This document shows positions 57,524-64,000 of a stretch of 64,000 bases of DNA, in pieces. The translations under genes were made by a program, and so were the position numbers. The DNA comes from Pseudogulbenkiania sp. (lineage in GTDB: Bacteria > Pseudomonadota > Gammaproteobacteria > Burkholderiales > Chromobacteriaceae). The first letter of the stretch is position 1; each line of letters opens with the position of its first letter. The stretch covers positions 173,678 to 237,677 of the forward strand of contig JAGLBD010000001.1 of NCBI GenBank assembly GCA_018260425.1, in the 5' to 3' direction. The notes beneath the pieces were generated by a model, which ran no database searches, was not told the DNA's origin, and saw nothing but the letters and a program-made list of their open reading frames with translations.

Positions 57524-59263
57524 ATGAATATCATTCTGCACGGTGTCGCCATCGGCGGCGGTATTGCCATTGGCCGTGCCCACCTGATCTCGCGCAGTAT
57601 GGATGATGTTGCCCACTATACGTTGGACGACAGTGAGGTGGGGGCGGAAATCGCCCGGTTCGATGAGGCGATCCGGGCAACCCGCAAGGAACTGGAAACC
57701 TTGTGGGGTAGTATTCCGGAAAACGCTCCGGCCGAGCTCGGGGCATTCCTGTCCCTGCATATCATGTTGCTGGGCGACGTGACGATTTCCCGCGAACCCC
57801 GCGAATTGATCGAAAGCCAGCACTGCAATGCCGAATGGGCGTTGAAGCTGCAGTGTGACGCACTGGTCTCCCAGTTCGATGCGATCGAAGAAGGCTATCT
57901 GCGCGAGCGCAAGCATGATGTGCTGCAGGTGGTCGAGCGTATCTTCAACAACCTTGATGGACATACCCCGCAGCTGCCGTCGCCGGATGATCTGGTCGAA
58001 GATGCCATTTTGGTGGCCCATGATCTCTCTCCGGCCGACATGGTCTATTTCAAAGAGTCCAACTTCGCGGCCTTCATTACCGATGTCGGTGGCGCGACAT
58101 CCCATACCGCCATTCTCGGCCGCAGTCTGGATCTTCCCTCCGTTATTGCCTTGCACCACTCACGTCAACTGATCCGCGAAGAGGAATTGGTGATCGTCGA
58201 TGGTCAGCAGGGTGTAGTGATCATCAATCCCGACGAAGTGGTGCTGGCCGAGTATCGCCGTCGCCTGCGTGCCTGGCGCGATGCGCGGCGCAAGTTGTCG
58301 CAGATTCGCAAATCCAATGCGCTGACCAAAGACGGTACGCCCATTGAGTTATTGGCCAATATAGAGTTGCCCGACGATGTCGCGGATGTCAAATCGCTGG
58401 GCGCGGCGGGGGTGGGCCTGTTCCGCAGCGAGTTCTTGTTCCTCGGACGGGACACGTTGCCGACCGAAGATGAGCAATACGAGGCCTACCGTGCGGTGCT
58501 GGTGGCCATGAAGGACAAGCCGGTGACCATCCGTACCATGGATCTGGGTGCCGACAAGAATCCTCGCTGGCTCAACCATGGCAGTGCAGAAAACCCGGCA
58601 CTCGGCTTGACCGGCATCCGGCTGTGCCTTGCCGAACCATTGATGTTCCGTGTGCAGTTGCGCGCCTTATTGCGTGCCTCCGTGCATGGCAAGTTGCGCA
58701 TCCTGTTCCCGATGCTCAATTCGCTGGGTGAACTCAAGCAATCCATTTCCCAGTTGAATTACGCTCGCGAGGAACTGACAGAAGAAGGGCAGGCCTTTGC
58801 ACCGGTCGAAGTCGGCGCAATGATCGAAATTCCGTCGGCGGCGCTGGTGGCCGGCAGCTTGCTCAAATACGTAGATTTTCTGTCTATCGGTACCAATGAC
58901 CTTATCCAGTACACGCTGGCCATTGACCGCAATGATGATGCGGTCAGTCATTTGTATGACCCGGTGCACCCGGCTGTCCTGAAACTGATTCTGCACACCA
59001 TCAAAACCGGTACCAAGGGCAGTATTCCCGTGTCGGTGTGTGGCGAGATGGCGGGGGACCCGCGCTTGACGCGTTTGTTGCTGGGCATGGGCTTGCGCAA
59101 GTTTTCAATGCATCCGGCCAGTTTGCTTGCGGTGAAGCAGCGTGTACTGACTACCCACCTCGATGAAGTCGCCCCGGTAGTGGCAAGGATGCTGCGGACG
59201 GAAGACCCTGATAGAATCGCGGATCTTCTGGAACAACTGAATCGCGATGCCGAGTCATCGTGA
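57524..59263 (+). CDS. ptsI: PTS Enzyme I
   Basis: GGATSHTAILGRSLDLPSV (active His), GLFRSEFLFLGRDTLPTEDEQ, MIEIPSAALVAG, SIGTNDLIQYTLAIDRNDD, CGEMAGDP. Confidence 0.97.
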   Translation: MNIILHGVAIGGGIAIGRAHLISRSMDDVAHYTLDDSEVGAEIARFDEAIRATRKELETLWGSIPENAPAELGAFLSLHIMLLGDVTISREPRELIESQHCNAEWALKLQCDALVSQFDAIEEGYLRERKHDVLQVVERIFNNLDGHTPQLPSPDDLVEDAILVAHDLSPADMVYFKESNFAAFITDVGGATSHTAILGRSLDLPSVIALHHSRQLIREEELVIVDGQQGVVIINPDEVVLAEYRRRLRAWRDARRKLSQIRKSNALTKDGTPIELLANIELPDDVADVKSLGAAGVGLFRSEFLFLGRDTLPTEDEQYEAYRAVLVAMKDKPVTIRTMDLGADKNPRWLNHGSAENPALGLTGIRLCLAEPLMFRVQLRALLRASVHGKLRILFPMLNSLGELKQSISQLNYAREELTEEGQAFAPVEVGAMIEIPSAALVAGSLLKYVDFLSIGTNDLIQYTLAIDRNDDAVSHLYDPVHPAVLKLILHTIKTGTKGSIPVSVCGEMAGDPRLTRLLLGMGLRKFSMHPASLLAVKQRVLTTHLDEVAPVVARMLRTEDPDRIADLLEQLNRDAESS

Positions 59264-59273
59264 TCCCTGAGCA

Positions 59274-60410
59274 ATGACTTCGACTGCAGTGCCTCGCCTG
59301 GCAATCGTCCGGCAGAAATACAATCCGGCCGGTGGGGCCGAGCGCTTTGTCAGCCGCGCCATCGGCGCGCTGCAAGAGGCCGGCCAACTGGAGGTTGCCC
59401 TGATTGCGCGGCGCTGGGAGCCACTGGATGGCGTCAAAACCTATCGGGTCGCGCCGTTCTACCTTGGCAATGTCTGGCGGGATGCCGGTTTCGCCCTGCA
59501 GGCGCGCGCGCTGTGGCGGCGTCAGGCCTTTGATCTGGTTCAATCACACGAACGTATCCCTGGCTGCAGCATTTACCGTGCCGGCGATGGCGTGCACGCC
59601 GAGTGGCTGGCCCTGCGCCGGCGTACCTTGTCGTGGTGTGGTCGTGTCGCTCTCTGGCTGAATCCCTATCACCATTACGTGCTGGGTGCCGAACGTCGAA
59701 TGTTCCTGCATCCTGACCTTCGTTTGATCATTTGCAATTCCCATATGGTCAAACATGAGATCATGTCGAAATTCGGTGTGCCGGAAAAACGCATTGCGGT
59801 GATCTATAACGGCGTTGATACCACAGCATTCCATCCGGGACTGGCGGCAACGCACCGTGCCGGAATGCGTGAAGCATTGGCTATCCCGCCTGACGCACCG
59901 GTTTTGCTCTACGTTGGTTCGGGATTTGAACGCAAAGGCGTTGCCCGGGCGCTGGCGGCGGTGTGCCATGAGGCGGATGTGCATCTGGTGGTGGTCGGGG
60001 GCGATAAACACGCGGGGCGCTATCGGGCATTGGCCGAGAAGCTAGGCATTGCCGAACGCGTGCACTTCGTCGGCCCAAAAAATGATGTCAAACCGTATTA
60101 CGGCATGGCTGACGGTTTTATTTTGCCAACCTTGTACGATCCATTTCCCAATGTCTGTGTCGAAGCACTGGCTTCAGGGCTACCTTTGCTCACGACAACC
60201 ACGTGCGGAGCTTCCGAGATGGTGCAGGAAGACATTAATGGCTGGGTGGTTGATCCGTTCGATGCTTCGGCACTTTCTGCTGCGGTCAGCCGATGGCGGC
60301 ATGCTGATTATGATTCTTTAAGACGGGCAGCAAGAAAGTCGGTTGAGTCAATGACCTTGGATCGAATGGCAGAGACACTTAAAGAGTGTTACCGGCAGCT
60401 GCTTGCATAA
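59274..60410 (+). CDS. Family 4 glycosyltransferase (WaaG-like, LPS core)
   Basis: VRQKYNPAGGAERFVSRAIGAL, ICNSHMVKHEI, VIYNGVDTTAFHPG, LLYVGSGFERKGVARAL, ILPTLYDPFPNVCVEALASGLPLLTTTTCGASE. Confidence 0.9.
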   Translation: MTSTAVPRLAIVRQKYNPAGGAERFVSRAIGALQEAGQLEVALIARRWEPLDGVKTYRVAPFYLGNVWRDAGFALQARALWRRQAFDLVQSHERIPGCSIYRAGDGVHAEWLALRRRTLSWCGRVALWLNPYHHYVLGAERRMFLHPDLRLIICNSHMVKHEIMSKFGVPEKRIAVIYNGVDTTAFHPGLAATHRAGMREALAIPPDAPVLLYVGSGFERKGVARALAAVCHEADVHLVVVGGDKHAGRYRALAEKLGIAERVHFVGPKNDVKPYYGMADGFILPTLYDPFPNVCVEALASGLPLLTTTTCGASEMVQEDINGWVVDPFDASALSAAVSRWRHADYDSLRRAARKSVESMTLDRMAETLKECYRQLLA

Positions 60411-60439
60411 CAATACGACTTGAGAAAATCCCGAATTCC

Positions 60440-62197
60440 ATGAAAGAAACTCTTCGTTATCAAAACCTGGGGCTATATCTGCGTATGATGAAATACCTAA
60501 AGCCATATTGGCTGGTATTTGTCATTTCGCTGATTTCCATGTCTCTTGCGGCATCAACCGAGCCGGCATTCACAACATTGATGAAGCCGCTTGTCGATAA
60601 AGGATTCGTCGATAAAGATAACTCGACAATAGCTTGGGTACCCATGGCGATTGTAGTGTTGTTTCTGGTTCGTGGGGTGACCAGCTTTATCAATGAATAT
60701 GCGACGAGTTGGCTTGCTGGAAAACTGGTATTGAGTTTGCGAAAGGAAATGTTTGAACGGCTGGTTAGAATGCCTGTTTCGTTCTATCAGAATAATCAGT
60801 CTGCGCATCTTATTTCTAAAATGACGTACGATTCCGGGCTGGTTACTGACGCCGGGTTTAATGTCATTACTGTCACCATTAAAGATGGTATTCAGGTTGT
60901 CGGCTTGATTGGTGTAATGTTTTATACCGACTGGCAATTGTCATTAATTTGTTTGACAGTATTTCCAATGGTTGCTGTATGTATCCGTGTTGTTAGTAAA
61001 CGTCTTAGACGTTTATCGACATTGGGACAACAGCAAATGGCAACCATGACCCAAGTGCTATCTGAAGTGATTGATTGTGAAAAAGTAGTCAAAATCTATG
61101 GTGGAGAAGAGCGGGAAATTGCAAGGTTTGATGCTGCGGCTCAGTCCATTCGTCGTAATTTTATCAAGCAAACCGCGGCTATCTCCTCTAATACCAGCGT
61201 CACACAGTTCATTATAGCGCTTGCGCTGTCATTCATTCTGTATTTTGCGACGATGCGTGCGCAGCAGAATGTCTTGACTGCCGGTGCATTCATGACGTTT
61301 TTGACGTCTATGACTATGTTGTTTGCTCCTATCAAGCGTATCACCAATATATCCCAATCACTGCAGAGAGGCCTTTCTGCCGCTGAGAGTGTTTTTAGCT
61401 TTCTTGATCAGAATATTGAAGAGGATGATGGTAGGGTTGCTATAAAATCGGTAGTGGGTCACCTTGAATTTGATCAAGTTTCATTTTCCTACCTTAACGC
61501 AGAACGACAGGCTCTCCGCAATGTTTCATTTACTGTGCAGCCTGGAGAAACAGTTGCTCTGGTTGGCGCCTCGGGTAGTGGGAAAACAACGCTTGCTAGC
61601 CTGATTCCCCGTTTTTACTCACCGACATCTGGCGTCATCCGTTTAGATGGTATCGCGTTGAATGAACTAATTTTGACTGACTTGCGTAGCCATATTGCTT
61701 TGGTCAGTCAAGAAGTCTTGTTATTTAATGATACGGTTGCCGCAAATATTGCCTATAGCAGGCAGGGAGAAGTCAGCGAGGAAGATATAGTTGCGGCCGC
61801 TCGTGCTGCTAATGCGATGGAATTTATCGAAAATTTGCCTGATGGCCTTAATACGGTGATAGGCGAAAATGGCTCTAGTCTTTCTGGTGGTCAAAGGCAA
61901 AGATTAGCTATCGCTCGTGCCATTCTGAAAAATGCTCCCATCTTGATTTTGGATGAGGCAACCTCGGCGTTGGATACACAGTCAGAGCGCTTGGTACAAG
62001 GTGCTTTGGATAAATTGATGATGAACCGTACCACTCTGGTCATCGCTCATCGGCTTTCGACGATTGAAAACGCAGATCGAATTGTCGTGATGAATCAAGG
62101 TGAAGTTGCGGAAATTGGTACACATGCAAGTTTGATTGCCAGGGATGGAATCTATGCAAATCTTCATCGTTTGCAATTTAAAGATATACCATCCTGA
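60440..62197 (+). CDS. msbA: Lipid A export ABC transporter MsbA
   Basis: ABC TM domain plus Walker A VALVGASGSGKTTLASLIPRFY, LSGGQRQRLAIARAILKNAPILILDEATSALD. Start at 60440 preferred. Confidence 0.93.
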   Translation: MKETLRYQNLGLYLRMMKYLKPYWLVFVISLISMSLAASTEPAFTTLMKPLVDKGFVDKDNSTIAWVPMAIVVLFLVRGVTSFINEYATSWLAGKLVLSLRKEMFERLVRMPVSFYQNNQSAHLISKMTYDSGLVTDAGFNVITVTIKDGIQVVGLIGVMFYTDWQLSLICLTVFPMVAVCIRVVSKRLRRLSTLGQQQMATMTQVLSEVIDCEKVVKIYGGEEREIARFDAAAQSIRRNFIKQTAAISSNTSVTQFIIALALSFILYFATMRAQQNVLTAGAFMTFLTSMTMLFAPIKRITNISQSLQRGLSAAESVFSFLDQNIEEDDGRVAIKSVVGHLEFDQVSFSYLNAERQALRNVSFTVQPGETVALVGASGSGKTTLASLIPRFYSPTSGVIRLDGIALNELILTDLRSHIALVSQEVLLFNDTVAANIAYSRQGEVSEEDIVAAARAANAMEFIENLPDGLNTVIGENGSSLSGGQRQRLAIARAILKNAPILILDEATSALDTQSERLVQGALDKLMMNRTTLVIAHRLSTIENADRIVVMNQGEVAEIGTHASLIARDGIYANLHRLQFKDIPS

Positions 62198-62300
62198 TTG
62201 AAGGCGGATCGTTATTCTTATGCATGATAGAAATGGCTCACACTATATACGCAGATATTGATTTCCATTGCGGTGATCTCAAAGATTGGATGATTTTTAA

Positions 62301-63737
62301 ATGACTTCTCTGCGAAGTATTCTTCCTGACTTTATTGGTAAATTTTCCACTGGGAGCAGACGTCCCGTCGAACTATGGAGTATGTGGGCATGTTTGCTAA
62401 CTCTGGCATCGTTTTGGCCGATTCCAAATGGTTTTCTACCATTTCATCGTAATTTTTTGATTTTTATTATTTTAATTTTGACGGCGGCAAATTGTTTCAA
62501 AACCACCGGTCTTTGTGGCGATATTTTGCGACCCATTAAGGGGGTGATTTGGCCCTTGTTCCTGCTGAGTATCTGGCTACTGGTTAGCGGTTTGTTTTTT
62601 TCTGGCAAAGGTCTCATTTACGCTGAACTGTACAATGGGAAGTGGTTGAGAGCGCTTGAAACTGGCTGGATCGGCTTGGCCATCTTGCCGATACTCATTC
62701 CGGCTCAATCGACACTGCGACCTGTGGATATTCTGTGGGGCTTACTGTGTTTCATGTGGTTAGTCGTCTTTGTGCAGTTTGCTGATACGTTTATAAATGC
62801 CATTCAGATACATGGTATTCCTTGGCAGTTCACGCGAATTGCTTATAGTCGTATGGAGTTGAGTGTGCATGTAAATATGGTTTTGTCGTTTTTGGCGGCC
62901 GAGATGGCTCTGCGTATTGCACTAGGTCGACGTTGGCTGCCTGTTTCAATGCCAGTATTAGCAATAATGCTATTGATTTGTTTTTTGACGGGCTTGCAAC
63001 TTGCGACACGCAATGCCACGGTCGGGATGGTTGGCACCATCCTCTCCATCATGGTATTAGTCCTGGTTTTCCGGTTTAAAGACTGGAGCCTGTTAAAAAT
63101 AATAGGTAGTTGTGTAATTGGCGTAACTATTCTTATTGGCGTGTTAACCATTTCTTTTGATTCTGATAGCCGGTGGAAATCACTTTTAGCGACCGTTCCC
63201 TATTCGCTGGATACCCAACACAACAAATTCTGGCTGAATAACACTACCTATCCATTACCTAAGCTGAAAGATGGCTCGGGAGTGGATGTGTCTAATTATG
63301 AAAGACTAGCTTGGTTCAAGGTCGGTTGGGGCATTGTTGCGAAAGAGCCTCTTGGCATCGGTATTGCCAGTGATAACTTTCATCGATTGGTTGAGAAATA
63401 TTATCAGGAACCCTCAACGACTTCGCAAAGCCACTCTGGTTTGTTGAATTTTACCTTGGCAGCCGGTATCCCCGGATTGATTTTATGGTTGTGTATTATC
63501 GGGTATTTATTGAAACGAGGCTGGGTTTGCTTTTATCGGCACAAAAAAACAGCAGGTTTGTTTCTGATCATGTTTGTATTCGGTTTTGCTGTTCGAAGTA
63601 TCTTTGATGATGTTTTACGAGACCACATGCTAGAGATATTCTTTTTCTTCAGTGCCTTGCTGCTGGCTCTGTGTGAGCGTGAAGTCTCTTCTGATTCTGG
63701 TGAAGAGCATGTCAAGCGTTGTGGTGAAACCATGTGA
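62301..63737 (+). CDS. O-antigen ligase / Wzy_C-family membrane protein
   Basis: Multiple TM segments, periplasmic loop with SHSGLLNFTLAAGIPGLILWL; LPS gene context. Confidence 0.82.
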   Translation: MTSLRSILPDFIGKFSTGSRRPVELWSMWACLLTLASFWPIPNGFLPFHRNFLIFIILILTAANCFKTTGLCGDILRPIKGVIWPLFLLSIWLLVSGLFFSGKGLIYAELYNGKWLRALETGWIGLAILPILIPAQSTLRPVDILWGLLCFMWLVVFVQFADTFINAIQIHGIPWQFTRIAYSRMELSVHVNMVLSFLAAEMALRIALGRRWLPVSMPVLAIMLLICFLTGLQLATRNATVGMVGTILSIMVLVLVFRFKDWSLLKIIGSCVIGVTILIGVLTISFDSDSRWKSLLATVPYSLDTQHNKFWLNNTTYPLPKLKDGSGVDVSNYERLAWFKVGWGIVAKEPLGIGIASDNFHRLVEKYYQEPSTTSQSHSGLLNFTLAAGIPGLILWLCIIGYLLKRGWVCFYRHKKTAGLFLIMFVFGFAVRSIFDDVLRDHMLEIFFFFSALLLALCEREVSSDSGEEHVKRCGETM

Positions 63738-63970
63738 AGGTACTTAACATTGAATCATCGCGGAGCTGGGGTGGCCAAGAGCGAAGTATTATTTAGCTGA
63801 CGCAATGGTTGAATGCCAACGGGTATTAAGCATGGATCAAGGCTCGTCCGGGAGCCAAAAATCGCGGTTCGGCTCCTCCGGCTGTTTTTTCAGTAATCCG
63901 GTATTTTGTTAAAATAAATGCCATTGATATTGTAGAGTGTCATCTCACTAGCAGGCCGTTGAAAAACTAA
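63734..63970 (+). pseudogene. Decayed N-terminal fragment of an LPS glycosyltransferase (GT4-like)
   Basis: GTG at 63734 reads MKVLNIESSRSWGGQERSII*LTQWLNANGY*AWIKARPGAK...SVIRYFVKINAIDIVECHLTS in one frame with in-frame TAG (63794-63796) and TAA (63827-63829). Confidence 0.7.
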
Positions 63971-64000
63971 CGGCCATCTATTTGGTATAATCGTCAACAT
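63951..64000. mobile_element. Possible left end of an insertion sequence (continues beyond the window)
   Basis: GCAGGCCGTTGAAAAACTAACGGCC: GGCCGTT/AACGGCC inverted repeat, TATAAT at 63986-63991, and abrupt end of the glycosyltransferase-like reading at this point. Confidence 0.4.

Overview
This 64 kb window is mostly ordinary chromosome from a GC-rich betaproteobacterium. Gene content and order look like Neisseriales/Chromobacteriaceae, but that placement is inferred from gene context and was not searched. I support about 66 protein-coding genes. They include a SulP permease cut by the left edge, a Cpx-like module (spy/cpxRA), a second OmpR-type two-component system next to cstA-ybdD, a hipBA toxin-antitoxin module, thrB, polA, ycaO, a five-gene minor-pilin cluster, an EmrAB-TolC-type efflux operon with a MarR regulator, an ftrABCD-like ferrous iron uptake operon, metXW, ampG plus an MliC-like gene, wrbA/yihY, cysG, a regulatory-type PTS (IIA-Man, HPr, EI), and an A+T-richer LPS segment (glycosyltransferase, msbA, waaL, decayed glycosyltransferase, probable IS end). 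I saw no rRNA, tRNA or CRISPR array. I found no clearly new multi-gene system. The best leads are: (1) an orphan promoter-terminator unit near 32.7-32.85 kb that looks like a ~120-nt small RNA; (2) a divergent YeiE-like LysR/TDT-transporter pair that may be a sulfite or anion efflux module; (3) repeated AAGAGGCATAAAT elements upstream of hipBA; (4) a canonical GTAAA-N5-GTAAA CpxR box; (5) an exported MBL-fold protein with a degenerate metal motif, translationally coupled to a DsbA/FrnE-like protein; (6) an LPS glycosyltransferase pseudogene ending at a probable IS terminus. All functional names come from reading motifs and recalling families; no database search was run.
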